DNA of 64,000 bases from an uncultured Chitinophagaceae bacterium (GCA_937907395.1 CALCII010000015.1:210046-274045); one strand, 5' to 3'; shown: positions 8,546 through 17,560, counted from the first letter of the stretch. Numbers and translations: made by a program. The notes: generated from the letters alone by a model not told the origin.

Positions 8546-9787
8546 TTAATATACCATCCGCACCTTGATAGTTTCTTTCACTTCTTTGAGCAGTTGAACT
8601 GCCTGTTTCGACAAACCACGATCCACATCCAGTACCACATAACCAATCTGATCATTGGTTTTAAGATACTGACCCACAATGTTGATATTGTGCTTGCTGA
8701 GTTGTGTATTGATAGCACTCAATACGCCGGGCACATTGCGATGGATATGAAGAATACGGTGAGCACCTTCCTGTATCGGCAGTGCCAGCTCGGGTACAGT
8801 ATGTGAGCCAATCGTAATTCCTCTTTCCAGGTATTGCACCAGTTTGTTACTCACATCTTCACCTATATTCTGTTGTGCCTCTTCTGTACTACCCCCGATA
8901 TGTGGAGTAAGGATCACATTGGGCAAATCCTGTAATGGTGTTTGAAAACGGTCTCCGTTCTTTTCCGGTTCCCAAGGAAATACATCCACAGCTGCACCGC
9001 TGATCTGTCCTTCCAGGATGCATTTCCGTAATGCTTCCAGGTCCACCACTTCACCACGTGCATAATTGAGCAGTATGGCACCTTTCTTAATTTGCTTTAA
9101 TGTATTTTTATTGATCAGATTCTTTGTTTGGTTCGTTTCCGGCACATGCAGTGTTAGAATATCAGATTGTCCGAGTAATTCCTTCAAACTTCTTACCTGG
9201 TTTGCATTTCCCAATGGAAGCTTTGTAACCACATCATAATAAATCACTTTCATTCCTACTGCTTCAGCCAATACACTTACCTGGCTGCCAATATTACCAT
9301 AGCCTACTATACCTAATGTTTTACCACGCAACTCATAACTGCCTTTCGCATCTTTCATCCATACACCTTCATGCGCAGCTTTATTTTTATCAATAATCTT
9401 GCGGATTAATAGAATGCTCAACCCAATCACCAGTTCGGCCACACTTCTGGTATTACTGTATGGTGCATTGAAAACAACCACTCCTTTATTGGTGGCTGCT
9501 TTCAGGTTTACCTGGTTCACACCAATACAAAAACAACCAATGGCCTGGAGTTTTGATGCAGCTTCTAATACCTTTTCTGTGATCTGTGTTTTGGAGCGGA
9601 TACCAATGAGATGCACATCTTTAATTTCCTTAATGAGTTCTTCTTCACTTAATGCACCACTCAGCTTTTTCACATTTACATATCCCTGCGATTTGATATG
9701 GTTCACTGCTTTTTCACTGATGTTTTCCAGCAGAAGAATATTAATCTTTTCCTTAGGATAACTTGTGTTCTTTTTTTCCGTTGCCAT
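8546..9787 (-). CDS. serA: D-3-phosphoglycerate dehydrogenase
   Basis: 413 residues, close to the E. coli SerA length. It oxidises 3-phosphoglycerate to 3-phosphohydroxypyruvate, the first step of serine synthesis. The Rossmann motif GYGNIG is at 162-167. Catalytic residues are Arg 244 in NYARGE, Glu 273 in PWEPE and His 296 in TPHIGGS. A C-terminal ACT domain (about 340-413, starting HRNVPGVLSAIN) suggests serine feedback control. The gene is divergent from a lipoprotein serine hydrolase, and a -7 box lies 26 bases upstream of its start. Confidence 0.95.
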   Translation of the reverse strand: MATEKKNTSYPKEKINILLLENISEKAVNHIKSQGYVNVKKLSGALSEEELIKEIKDVHLIGIRSKTQITEKVLEAASKLQAIGCFCIGVNQVNLKAATNKGVVVFNAPYSNTRSVAELVIGLSILLIRKIIDKNKAAHEGVWMKDAKGSYELRGKTLGIVGYGNIGSQVSVLAEAVGMKVIYYDVVTKLPLGNANQVRSLKELLGQSDILTLHVPETNQTKNLINKNTLKQIKKGAILLNYARGEVVDLEALRKCILEGQISGAAVDVFPWEPEKNGDRFQTPLQDLPNVILTPHIGGSTEEAQQNIGEDVSNKLVQYLERGITIGSHTVPELALPIQEGAHRILHIHRNVPGVLSAINTQLSKHNINIVGQYLKTNDQIGYVVLDVDRGLSKQAVQLLKEVKETIKVRMVY

Positions 9788-9812
9788 CGTATTGTTTGCT
9801 TATTTTGCGATG

Positions 9813-9847
9813 CAAATATACTTAACAGAAAAACCAAGATGATCAAA
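9813..9847 (-). promoter_or_regulatory. serA promoter, Bacteroidota type
   Basis: Read on the minus strand: TTTG (9847-9844), 23 bases, TATATTTG (9820-9813), matching the Bacteroidota -33/-7 consensus TTTG...TAnnTTTG. It lies just upstream of serA and overlaps the start of the divergent gene. Confidence 0.6.
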
Positions 9848-10999
9848 CCGGGCCTTTTTACCTTATTATCATTGATAACTATTGTTAGTTTCAATTCCTG
9901 CAAGTCTTCCGAAGAGAAGAAAAAGAAAGAATCTTCCGCTTTATATACGGTTCCTGCACCTCAGCCAATTCCCACTGCTGCTTTAAAACAATATGAAGCC
10001 GGGATCCTGGCTTATTACAACCGTGAGCTGAAAGGGACCGGGTTTAACGGAGAATTTCTAGTTGCAAAAAACGGAACCATCATTGTGGAACGATACGAAG
10101 GCCAAACATATATAACCAAAGGCGACACCATCAATGAACATACAGCGCTTCAAATTGCATCTACCAGTAAAACCATCACCTCTGGTGCTGTATTGAAATT
10201 GTGGGAACAGGGAAAACTGAAATTAGACGATCCTCTTTCCAAATATTTCCCTGGTTTTCCATACGAAGGAATCACCATCAAAATGCTGCTGAATCAGCGA
10301 AGTGGTTTGCCGGGTTATCATCGTTTTGAAAAGAAGCCCGATTGGGATTTTGAAAAAATTGTAACCAACAAAGATGTGTTGCAATACCTCATTCAATACC
10401 AGCCTAAATGTGATCATGCACCTGATCGTGCGTTTCAATATTCGAATACCAATTATGCACTACTGGCATTGATCATTGAACAGGTGAGCGGAAAATCGTA
10501 TCCGGAATTTATTAAAGAAACTTTCTTTGTTCCATTAGGTATGAATGATTCTTATGTGTATACAAAAGCTGATTCTGCAAGGTCCATTCCTTCCTTTGAC
10601 TGGAGAGGACGCCAGGAAGCCTTTGGCTTTCTTGATCTGGTATATGGAGATAAAAATATCTACAGCACAGTACGGGATTTGTTGAAATGGGACCAGGCAT
10701 TATATGGCAACTTATTCAAACCTGAAACATTACATGCTGCGTTCAGTCCCTACAGTAATGAGAAACCCGGCATCAATAACTATGGACTGGGCTGGAGAAT
10801 GAAGTTGTATCCAAACGGCAAAAAAATCATCTTTCATAATGGATGGTGGCACGGCAATAATTCCTGCTTCCAACGTTTGATTCAGGATTCGGTAACAATC
10901 ATCGTTCTGGGCAACAGGTATAACACAAACATTTATCATAGTAACAAAATAGCCAACGTATTCGCCGGCTATTTTGAAGATGTTTCAGATGATGAATAA
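9839..10999 (+). CDS. Serine hydrolase lipoprotein (beta-lactamase / class C family)
   Basis: 386 residues from the ATG at 9839. The frame is open further upstream, but that part overlaps serA and encodes no sensible N-terminus. A lipoprotein signal ends in FNSC with the acylated Cys at 21. The serine beta-lactamase-like triad is visible: STSK (nucleophile Ser 108, Lys 111), YSN (Tyr 201) and HNGWWHG near the C-terminus in place of KTG. These proteins are usually D-alanyl peptidases, esterases or amide hydrolases of the periplasm; resistance is not implied. It is convergent with the following T9SS gene, two bases apart. Confidence 0.87.
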   Translation: MIKPGLFTLLSLITIVSFNSCKSSEEKKKKESSALYTVPAPQPIPTAALKQYEAGILAYYNRELKGTGFNGEFLVAKNGTIIVERYEGQTYITKGDTINEHTALQIASTSKTITSGAVLKLWEQGKLKLDDPLSKYFPGFPYEGITIKMLLNQRSGLPGYHRFEKKPDWDFEKIVTNKDVLQYLIQYQPKCDHAPDRAFQYSNTNYALLALIIEQVSGKSYPEFIKETFFVPLGMNDSYVYTKADSARSIPSFDWRGRQEAFGFLDLVYGDKNIYSTVRDLLKWDQALYGNLFKPETLHAAFSPYSNEKPGINNYGLGWRMKLYPNGKKIIFHNGWWHGNNSCFQRLIQDSVTIIVLGNRYNTNIYHSNKIANVFAGYFEDVSDDE

Positions 11000-11001
11000 T
11001 T

Positions 11002-12453
11002 TTATTGAACCAGAATTTTACCCCTGCCAATAATTCGCTGCTGGTCTTTGAGCACATAGAAGTACACACCTTTCGGTTGCTGGGTCAAATCAACTGTTTT
11101 CCTGTAGGTTGAAGTAAACGTACTGAAGACGACCTGTCCTTGTGTATTGATCACATCAACTGTATAACCACGTTGGTCAGTTTCTACTGTGAACAATCCA
11201 TTCGTTGGATTGGGATAAATTTTCGATTTCACACCATTCATAAAATCAAACAAACCGGTAGATACCTGTGATTTAAAACGTACCTGGTCAATCTTTAATT
11301 CTGATCCTGCATAAGCTGCTTCGTAGGTATGATTGTAATCAGATGAGGTAAAAATGATGATCGCACTATCCGGATTTACACCCATTTCAAACGGCAGTTC
11401 AGCATATGTATAGGAAGGTGCTGCATGCAACCATTTATTCACTCCGTTTATGATTGTACCATTCTTTCTGAAAAAGATTGCAACAGATGCACTGTCATCT
11501 GCCATTGCTGGTGCGTACTTGTAGTAAAAACTGAGTGTGTCTTTTTTATTTGTATAAGGATAACCACCATACAAATCGCAGCTACCGGCTCCCGGCGGGC
11601 ATAAATAATACCCCGTTCCTACACTGCCCGGTTGAGAACCCGGTGTAAGCATATCTGAAATCATCGGGAAAGACTTTATAGAAATGGCATAGCTTCCCTC
11701 GTAGGCATCTGTAGTACGATCCATTCCCATACCACCCTCTGTTCCGCTTAGGTTATACCAAGCCGATGGTTTTACCAAATTGGCTTGTTGCCAGTTCTCA
11801 AAGTCGCCATTGAGTTGGGATGGCTGGGTTGTTATTCCGGTGAATGAAATACTATCCAATTGAAGCCAACTTCCATTCACGGCCGTTCCTTCAAATGCAT
11901 CGCTGGAAGCTGCGCCTACAATAACGGAATCAGGCGTTATTGGCAACACGGGATCAAATGAAAATTGAAAGGGTGTATATGTTGAATGTGTCCCGTAAAA
12001 CTTATTCAGGTACAAGGCTATCACATTGCCCTGGTATTTAAAAATAGTAAGTATGAATCCGGAATCACCTGCCGGAATCGCTGACTTGTAATATCCCCTG
12101 ATGCCTGTAGGAGCCTGGCTGATGGGCATTCCTCCGGGCCAGTTGAACACATCTCCCTGTGTGCTGGCATTGATAAAATAGCCAAAACAGGCATCTTCTC
12201 CGTAGCCGGAAGTAGTTAACCGGATAGCATAGGATCCATGATAAGGGTCGGCTACTTTCACACAATTGAATGAAGTGTTACACCGGAAGAAAACCGATGG
12301 ATTAGAAGTTCCGGAATAATTGGAGGGGTAATCGTAGGTACCACTGATCCAGTTTTCAAAATTTCCATTGGGAACACTTTGTGCGGTAATAAAAGAAACA
12401 TTACACAGCAGAATCAAAACCAGTGCAGACAGAAAAGTAAAAAACGTTTTCAT
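11002..12453 (-). CDS. T9SS type A sorting domain protein with two repeated beta domains
   Basis: 483 residues from the ATG at 12453 (MKTFFTFLSALVLIL). The longer open frame to 12495 would put 14 residues before the signal peptide. Two related domains, each starting NGxFENW (NGNFENWISGTYDYPSNY and NGDFENWQQANLVKPSAWY), are carbohydrate-binding-like jelly rolls of the kind found in Bacteroidota surface proteins. The final 75 residues (SKIYPNPTNGLFTVE ... GRGKILVQ) are a T9SS type A tail. A surface or secreted protein of unknown ligand. Confidence 0.88.
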   Translation of the reverse strand: MKTFFTFLSALVLILLCNVSFITAQSVPNGNFENWISGTYDYPSNYSGTSNPSVFFRCNTSFNCVKVADPYHGSYAIRLTTSGYGEDACFGYFINASTQGDVFNWPGGMPISQAPTGIRGYYKSAIPAGDSGFILTIFKYQGNVIALYLNKFYGTHSTYTPFQFSFDPVLPITPDSVIVGAASSDAFEGTAVNGSWLQLDSISFTGITTQPSQLNGDFENWQQANLVKPSAWYNLSGTEGGMGMDRTTDAYEGSYAISIKSFPMISDMLTPGSQPGSVGTGYYLCPPGAGSCDLYGGYPYTNKKDTLSFYYKYAPAMADDSASVAIFFRKNGTIINGVNKWLHAAPSYTYAELPFEMGVNPDSAIIIFTSSDYNHTYEAAYAGSELKIDQVRFKSQVSTGLFDFMNGVKSKIYPNPTNGLFTVETDQRGYTVDVINTQGQVVFSTFTSTYRKTVDLTQQPKGVYFYVLKDQQRIIGRGKILVQ

Positions 12454-12656
12454 TGCCTCGGTTTTAAAATGAAGAATCGTTGCCTGTAAAGACAACCTTT
12501 ACTTACGGTAACGAATACAAACCTTTGCAGCAAGACAAATTCACTCTTATAAAGTTAATGCACAAAAGACCTGTTTCAAATAGATATTAGTAAATAGTTA
12601 CTGCACAATTTGAGCACAAGAGCAAGGAAGGTAAAAGCAGATTGTCCGTTTATCAC

Positions 12657-13655
12657 TTATTCAGGAAATCCATGTTTCTTATTGGGAAGGATATTCGTTT
12701 TCTCCCATTCTATCTTCTGCATAAAAGGGCGCTTCCTTACAGGACAATCATGGATCATACAATGAGTACAACTGATTTCTATACAGGGATCTGTATGGAT
12801 AAAAAATTCAATGGTTCCTTTGCTGAAATCTTTGTTTAACAGCTGATCCATTTTAGATATCTCATCATGTACACGGCTCAGGAGGAAATAATGAGGTAAT
12901 GTAACATGGCAATCCACATGGTAGTAATTACCAAACTTCTGCACACGTAAATTATGAATATCAATCCAGCATTCATGCCGGTTTTGCTTCAGAATGGAAA
13001 TAATCTCATCAACAATTTCTTCATTTGTTTCATCCATCAAACCACTCACTGCTTTTCTGATCAATTGGAAGCCGGTATAAATAATAATCCCTGCTGCAAC
13101 AACCGAAGCCACAGGATCTATCCATTGAAAGCCGGTAAGTAAGATCAGCACTAGGGCAACAATTACTCCTATACTGGTATAACTGTCACTCATGAGATGC
13201 TTCCCATTTCCTTGTAAAATCAGGCTCTGTGCTTTCTTCCCTTTCTGAATGAGGAAATACCCGAGTAAAAAATTAGCAGCGCCTGTCCCGATCGTAAGCC
13301 ACAAACCCACTCCCAGCTTCTGTATTTCGGCCGGGTGGATAAACAACATAATTGCTTCAATTAATATCACAATACCGGCAATGAAGATCATTGCTCCTTC
13401 AAAACCAATCGAGAAGAATTCAATTTTTCCATGTCCATACGGATGATCTTTATCTCTTGGTTTTCCGGAAACATATACACTGTACCATGCAAAAGCAGCG
13501 CCTGCCACATTGATGATTGATTCCAACGCATCCGATAAAATCACCAATGATCCTGTAAAAAACCAGGCAACAAATTTAACCAGGCATATAATAGTGCTGA
13601 GGATAAACGAAAGCCGTATGAAGATTAATTCATTGCGGTTGTAAGTTGTTGTCAA
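12657..13655 (-). CDS. Cation diffusion facilitator (CDF) transporter
   Basis: 332 residues with about six membrane segments. Metal-site motifs are ILSDALESIIN in TM2 and HLMSDSYTS in TM5, with the HPYGHGKIEFFS loop between TM2 and TM3. A cytosolic C-terminal domain follows (VQKFGNYYHVDCHVTLP). The family exports Zn, Fe, Co or Cd in exchange for protons; the metal cannot be told here. The start is TTG at 13655: the in-frame stop just upstream and the lack of any Met before TM1 leave no ATG option. Unusual: the C-terminus carries Cys-x4-Cys-x2-Cys-x4-Cys with flanking His. Confidence 0.88.
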   Translation of the reverse strand: MTTTYNRNELIFIRLSFILSTIICLVKFVAWFFTGSLVILSDALESIINVAGAAFAWYSVYVSGKPRDKDHPYGHGKIEFFSIGFEGAMIFIAGIVILIEAIMLFIHPAEIQKLGVGLWLTIGTGAANFLLGYFLIQKGKKAQSLILQGNGKHLMSDSYTSIGVIVALVLILLTGFQWIDPVASVVAAGIIIYTGFQLIRKAVSGLMDETNEEIVDEIISILKQNRHECWIDIHNLRVQKFGNYYHVDCHVTLPHYFLLSRVHDEISKMDQLLNKDFSKGTIEFFIHTDPCIEISCTHCMIHDCPVRKRPFMQKIEWEKTNILPNKKHGFPE

Positions 13656-13739
13656 AACAGATGTATTTAAGAATCAGAAAACAGGCAAAGATCAGATACG
13701 CAGCACAAAGTTATTGTTCTCATGGCAACTCTCCCACTC

Positions 13740-15146
13740 TTACAAAGAACTTCCGAAAAACAAATAAGCCAGTAAAATAGAAGTAAGTATCCCAACAAGA
13801 TCGGCCAATAACATTGCACCTACTGCATAGCGTGTATTCTTAATGCCTACAGCTCCAAAATAAACGGCTATCACGTAAAAAGTAGTATCACTGCTGCCCT
13901 GTAGCACACAAGCCAGGCGGCCGGCAAATGAATCGGGGCCAAATGTTTTCATGGTGTCGATCATCATTCCTCTTGCTCCGCTTCCGCTCAATGGTTTGAT
14001 TAATGCAGTGGGCAGACCATCAACAAACCGTGTATCTGCTCCCATCCACATAAAGAAAGTTTTAGCACCGTCAATTACCAGGTCAAAGGTTCCGCTGGTG
14101 CGTAGCAAACTGATCGCCACCAACATACCTACGAGGTAAGGAATAATGCGGACTGCTGTTTCAAATCCCCCTTTTGCACCATCTACAAATGCATCAAACA
14201 CATTGATTTTTTTGTACAATGCACCGGCAACAATTGCAACAAAAATGAAAAGAATCAATCCGTTGCTCAACACACCGGAGAACGATTGAAGTTGATCTGT
14301 ATTCAGATTCACCAGGTAAAGCACCAGCATAGCTATAATGGCCGATACACCCAGCACCCATGCAAGAATCACAGGTTGAAACAAATTGATTTTTTGTTTG
14401 ATCGAAACAATAATCATTGCTGCCATAGTTGCTGCAAAAGTGGCTACCATGCAGGGAACAAAAATATCGGTAGGATTGGCTGCTTTTAACGAAGCACGTG
14501 CCGCAATAATCGTTACCGGAATCAATGTTAATCCCGATGCATGCAAACACATAAACATTAATTGCGGATTACTGGCTCTTGATTTATCGGGATTCAATTC
14601 CTGTAAGCTTTCCATCGCCTTCAAACCAAACGGAGTTGCAGCATTATCCAGGTTGAGCAGGTTGGCACTGAAGTTCATCATCATATGCCCGAATGCCGGA
14701 TGCCCTTTTGGAATTTCAGGAAAGATTCGTGTAAAAAAAGGACTGATGATCCTGGATAATAAATTGATACCTCCGGCTTTTTCTGCAATACTCATAAATC
14801 CCATGAACAAAGCAATGATACCCACCAAGCCAATACAAATCGTAACAGCATCTTTTCCTGTTTCAATTACACCGTTTGCATTCTGCACTTTTAATACAGC
14901 AAATCCATCTCCTTCTTTTTTATAAATCTGTTTTCCTTCCACGGCCCTGGAAATTGTATCCAGTGCCAATGCAATCGCAGGCGTTATTTCTGTTTTACTC
15001 ACCGACTTTATCTGTACGGTATCCCCCGATTTCCCGATGATCATGGAAGAAAAAATCTGCTTTTCGCCGCCTTGTGGAAGGTATTTGAACAATGCTGCGG
15101 CAACAGCTATCAAAATGAATGCACTCCATATTCTGCTTAATGCCAT
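13740..15146 (-). CDS. SpmA/SpmB fusion, nucleoside recognition (Gate) domain membrane protein
   Basis: 468 residues with two Gate domains in one chain. The SpmA-like half is seen in FSANLLNLDNAATPFGLKAM near 155-180. The SpmB-like half is seen in PLSGSGARGMMID and QGSSDTTFYVIAVYFG near 385-430. In Bacillus the two halves are separate spore maturation proteins; fused versions occur in non-spore-formers and are presumed transporters. An insert of roughly 80 residues after the first membrane segment (VQIKSVSKTEITPA ...) probably faces the periplasm. Substrate unknown. Confidence 0.87.
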   Translation of the reverse strand: MALSRIWSAFILIAVAAALFKYLPQGGEKQIFSSMIIGKSGDTVQIKSVSKTEITPAIALALDTISRAVEGKQIYKKEGDGFAVLKVQNANGVIETGKDAVTICIGLVGIIALFMGFMSIAEKAGGINLLSRIISPFFTRIFPEIPKGHPAFGHMMMNFSANLLNLDNAATPFGLKAMESLQELNPDKSRASNPQLMFMCLHASGLTLIPVTIIAARASLKAANPTDIFVPCMVATFAATMAAMIIVSIKQKINLFQPVILAWVLGVSAIIAMLVLYLVNLNTDQLQSFSGVLSNGLILFIFVAIVAGALYKKINVFDAFVDGAKGGFETAVRIIPYLVGMLVAISLLRTSGTFDLVIDGAKTFFMWMGADTRFVDGLPTALIKPLSGSGARGMMIDTMKTFGPDSFAGRLACVLQGSSDTTFYVIAVYFGAVGIKNTRYAVGAMLLADLVGILTSILLAYLFFGSSL

Positions 15147-15240
15147 AGTAAGATTTCAGAATTTAGATTGAAGATTGCCCATTTCAATGAATTCACCAAA
15201 AGCAATTTATCCCCGTCGCCCTCCTTTCACTGGTAAAACT

Positions 15241-15268
15241 TATCTTTGCGGGCTCTTAAAACAAGAGC
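15241..15268 (+). promoter_or_regulatory. ychF -7 box and leader hairpin
   Basis: TATCTTTG at 15241-15248 matches the Bacteroidota -7 consensus TAnnTTTG; no clear -33 TTTG is seen. Just inside the predicted transcript GCTCTT-AAAAC-AAGAGC (15252-15268) forms a six-pair hairpin. The predicted leader is about 90 bases. Confidence 0.5.
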
Positions 15269-15344
15269 AGAATTGTTAGCAACGATACCTAAGAACCGTC
15301 GGGCAACAACTCTGAAACTGAAAATCTAAAATCATACATTTCTA

Positions 15345-16445
15345 ATGGGTTTAAAAGCAGGTATTGTGGGATTGCCAAACGTTGGAAAATCAACTTTATT
15401 CAACGCCGTAAGTAACAGCGCCAAAGCACAGGCAAGTAATTATCGTTTCTGTACCATCGAGCCCAATGTGGGCCTTGTGGATGTACCCGATAAACGCCTG
15501 AATAAACTGGCCGAGCTGGTGCAGCCCGATCGTATTGTGCCTACACAGATTGAAATTGTGGATATTGCCGGTTTGGTGAAAGGCGCCAGTAAAGGTGAAG
15601 GACTGGGTAATAAATTCCTGGCCAATATCCGTGAAGTGGATGCCATCATTCATGTGATCCGTTGTTTCGAGGATGAAAATGTATTAAGGGAAGAAGGTGC
15701 TATCAACCCTGTTGGCGATAAAGAAATCATTGATACCGAACTGCAACTGAAAGACCTGGAAACAGCTGAGAAAAAAATTCAGCGGATTGAAAAACAAGCC
15801 AAAGCAGGAGATGCAAAAGCCAAAGCAGAGCTGGAAGTTTTACTGAAATGTAAGCATCACCTGGAACAGGGAAAAAGCATCCGCGGACTTGATCTCAATA
15901 GTGCAGAGCTGGATGTGATACAGGACTCTTTCTTCCTCACCGGGAAAAAAGTATTATATGTGGCCAATGTGGATGAAGCCAGTATGCACACCGGCAATAA
16001 ATATTCACAGGCGCTTGTTGATGCTGTGAAAGATGAAGATGCCGATGTGATTATTATGAATAATACCATCGAAGCACAGATCAGCGAAATGGAAGACCCG
16101 GCCGATAAAGAACTGTTCATGGAAGAATATAAAATGACAGAACCGGCTCTTGACCGTTTGATCCACAGTACCTACCATTTGCTGGGATTACAAACATATT
16201 TCACAGCCGGTGTACAGGAAGTGCGTGCCTGGACTTTCCACAAAGGATGGAAAGCACCTCAATGTGCCGGTGTGATCCATACCGATTTTGAGAAAGGCTT
16301 TATCAAGGCCGAAGTAATTGGTTATAATGACTATATCACTTACAAAACAGAAGCCGCTTGTCGTGAAGCAGGAAAATTGCGGATTGAAGGAAAAGAATAT
16401 ATCGTGAAAGACGGAGATGTCATGCACTTCCGCTTTAATGTGTAA
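15345..16445 (+). CDS. ychF: Redox-regulated ATPase YchF (OLA1 family)
   Basis: 366 residues, the usual length. The P-loop GLPNVGKST is near 8-16, the G3-like motif DIAGLVKGASKGEGLGNKFL near 70-90, and NVDE near 203 replaces the classical NKxD, which explains the ATP preference in the family. The C-terminal TGS domain ends DGDVMHFRFNV. It binds ribosomes and acts in stress and translation control. Followed by a strong terminator. Confidence 0.96.
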   Translation: MGLKAGIVGLPNVGKSTLFNAVSNSAKAQASNYRFCTIEPNVGLVDVPDKRLNKLAELVQPDRIVPTQIEIVDIAGLVKGASKGEGLGNKFLANIREVDAIIHVIRCFEDENVLREEGAINPVGDKEIIDTELQLKDLETAEKKIQRIEKQAKAGDAKAKAELEVLLKCKHHLEQGKSIRGLDLNSAELDVIQDSFFLTGKKVLYVANVDEASMHTGNKYSQALVDAVKDEDADVIIMNNTIEAQISEMEDPADKELFMEEYKMTEPALDRLIHSTYHLLGLQTYFTAGVQEVRAWTFHKGWKAPQCAGVIHTDFEKGFIKAEVIGYNDYITYKTEAACREAGKLRIEGKEYIVKDGDVMHFRFNV

Positions 16446-16467
16446 TCAAAATTAATCTCCCATTAGT

Positions 16468-16496
16468 AAAGCCGGTTCTCAGGACCGGCTTTTTTA
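16468..16496 (+). terminator. Terminator of ychF
   Basis: AAAGCCGGT / ACCGGCTTT stem with a seven-base loop, followed by a T-run, 22 bases after the ychF stop. Confidence 0.88.
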
Positions 16497-16516
16497 TGGC
16501 TTCAATATATGGACAC

Positions 16517-16543
16517 AAAAAAATCCCCCCGGAACGGAGGGAT
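16517..16543 (-). terminator. Terminator of rpmE2
   Basis: On the minus strand ATCCCTCC-GTTCC-GGGGGGAT (one G-T pair) is followed by seven T. It lies 25 bases past the L31 stop codon. Confidence 0.85.
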
Positions 16544-16568
16544 ATAAGTTATAATCAAAAGCGTGTGC

Positions 16569-16820
16569 TTATGCTTTCTTTGCGTATTTCTTCTTGAACT
16601 TGTCAATACGTCCGGCAGTATCTACCAGTACGTTCTGGCCAGTGAAGAAAGGATGGCTGGTGTTAGAAATCTCCAGTTTAATGAGGGGGTATTCGTTACC
16701 ATCTTCCCATTTTACAGTTTCTTTAGAAGGAGCAGTAGAACGGGTCAGGAAAGAATAACCATTACTCATGTCCTTAAACACTACAAAGCGATAATTAGCT
16801 GGATGAACTTCTTTTTTCAT
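16569..16820 (-). CDS. rpmE2: 50S ribosomal protein L31 type B
   Basis: 83 residues starting MKKEVHPANYR with HPFFTGQ near 57 and the lysine-rich end KFKKKYAKKA. It lacks the zinc-binding cysteines of the C+ form, so this is the zinc-independent type B. It carries its own promoter, leader hairpin and terminator. Confidence 0.95.
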   Translation of the reverse strand: MKKEVHPANYRFVVFKDMSNGYSFLTRSTAPSKETVKWEDGNEYPLIKLEISNTSHPFFTGQNVLVDTAGRIDKFKKKYAKKA

Positions 16821-16838
16821 AACCTTGATAATATTTTT

Positions 16839-16855
16839 ACACGGATGGGCCGTGT
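16839..16855 (-). promoter_or_regulatory. Leader hairpin of rpmE2
   Basis: Within the short 5' untranslated region of rpmE2 the minus strand reads ACACGG-CCCAT-CCGTGT, a perfect six-pair stem with a five-base loop ending 18 bases before the ATG. A candidate autoregulatory site for L31; not proven. Confidence 0.4.
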
Positions 16856-16875
16856 CGTTGAATTTTTAACAGGCG

Positions 16876-16906
16876 CAAAAGTAGAACTATTTCACTTACG
16901 TTCAAA
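16876..16906 (-). promoter_or_regulatory. rpmE2 promoter
   Basis: Minus strand TTTG (16906-16903), 19 bases, TACTTTTG (16883-16876): an exact fit to the Bacteroidota promoter consensus. The predicted start of transcription is about 50 bases before the L31 ATG. Confidence 0.72.
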
Positions 16907-16960
16907 ATGAAATTTCCACATTACGCCGCTTTTTTCATCATTTTTTCTTCTCTCAAAAAA

Positions 16961-17452
16961 TCAGGAACGCATGTTTTCATATTGCAGCGGAATACCCAGG
17001 TTCCACCCCTTCGAAGCTTGTATAACAGCCTGAAGATCATCTATTTTCTTGCCGGTTACCCGCACAATATCATCATTGATGGAAGCTTGTACTTTGAGCC
17101 CGGAATCTTTGATTTGTTTCACAATTTTTTTGGCATCTTCCTGCTTCAGGCCGTTTCGTACCTGCACATCCTGTTTTACCAGTTTCCCACTCTGGTAAGG
17201 TTCCTTGCTGAGGTCAAATGCTTCCGGGGCAATCCCTTGCTTATGGGCCCGGCTTATCAATACATCCACTAACTGGCGCAACTTCATTTCATCTTCCACT
17301 TCAATACTGATCTTAAAGTCTTTTCTGTTAAGATCAATCACCACATGGCTGCCCTTAAAATCAAATCGGTTTGTGATTTCTTTTGTAGTAACATTCACAG
17401 CATTATCCAGCGCCTGTGCATCTACTTTGCTAACAATATCGAAAGATGGCAT
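16961..17452 (-). CDS. yajQ: YajQ family nucleotide-binding protein
   Basis: 163 residues, typical length. N-terminal MPSFDIVSKVD and NRFDFKGS near 28-35 are family signatures, and IKDSGLKVQASINDDIVRVTGKK marks the second ferredoxin-like half. Family members bind cyclic di-GMP in some Proteobacteria; in Bacteroidota the ligand is less clear. Monocistronic. Confidence 0.94.
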   Translation of the reverse strand: MPSFDIVSKVDAQALDNAVNVTTKEITNRFDFKGSHVVIDLNRKDFKISIEVEDEMKLRQLVDVLISRAHKQGIAPEAFDLSKEPYQSGKLVKQDVQVRNGLKQEDAKKIVKQIKDSGLKVQASINDDIVRVTGKKIDDLQAVIQASKGWNLGIPLQYENMRS

Positions 17453-17469
17453 AAAATTGAATTATAAAG

Positions 17470-17497
17470 CAAAGGTAGGGAACGCACCACAATGCAA
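17470..17497 (-). promoter_or_regulatory. yajQ promoter
   Basis: Minus strand TTG (17497-17495), 17 bases, TACCTTTG (17477-17470), which matches the TAnnTTTG -7 box exactly. It lies 18 bases from the ATG. Confidence 0.55.
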
Positions 17498-17503
17498 TAA
17501 GAA

Positions 17504-17523
17504 ACCCCTGTAAAAACAGGGGT
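17504..17523 (-). terminator. Hairpin after the TonB-type barrel gene
   Basis: ACCCCTGT / ACAGGGGT, eight perfect pairs with a four-base loop, then a T-rich tail on the minus strand. It lies 37 bases beyond the stop at 17561. Confidence 0.7.
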
Positions 17524-17560
17524 CGTAAATCAACATGAGAATATATATGGAGAGATATAA

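Noticed and set aside
12490..12502. Third copy of the palindromic repeat (GACAACCTTT near the T9SS gene)
   Set aside because: Only a half-site is present, without the inverted arm.
14386..14925. Plus-strand open frame of 179 codons inside the SpmA/B fusion gene
   Set aside because: Antisense shadow of membrane-helix codons.
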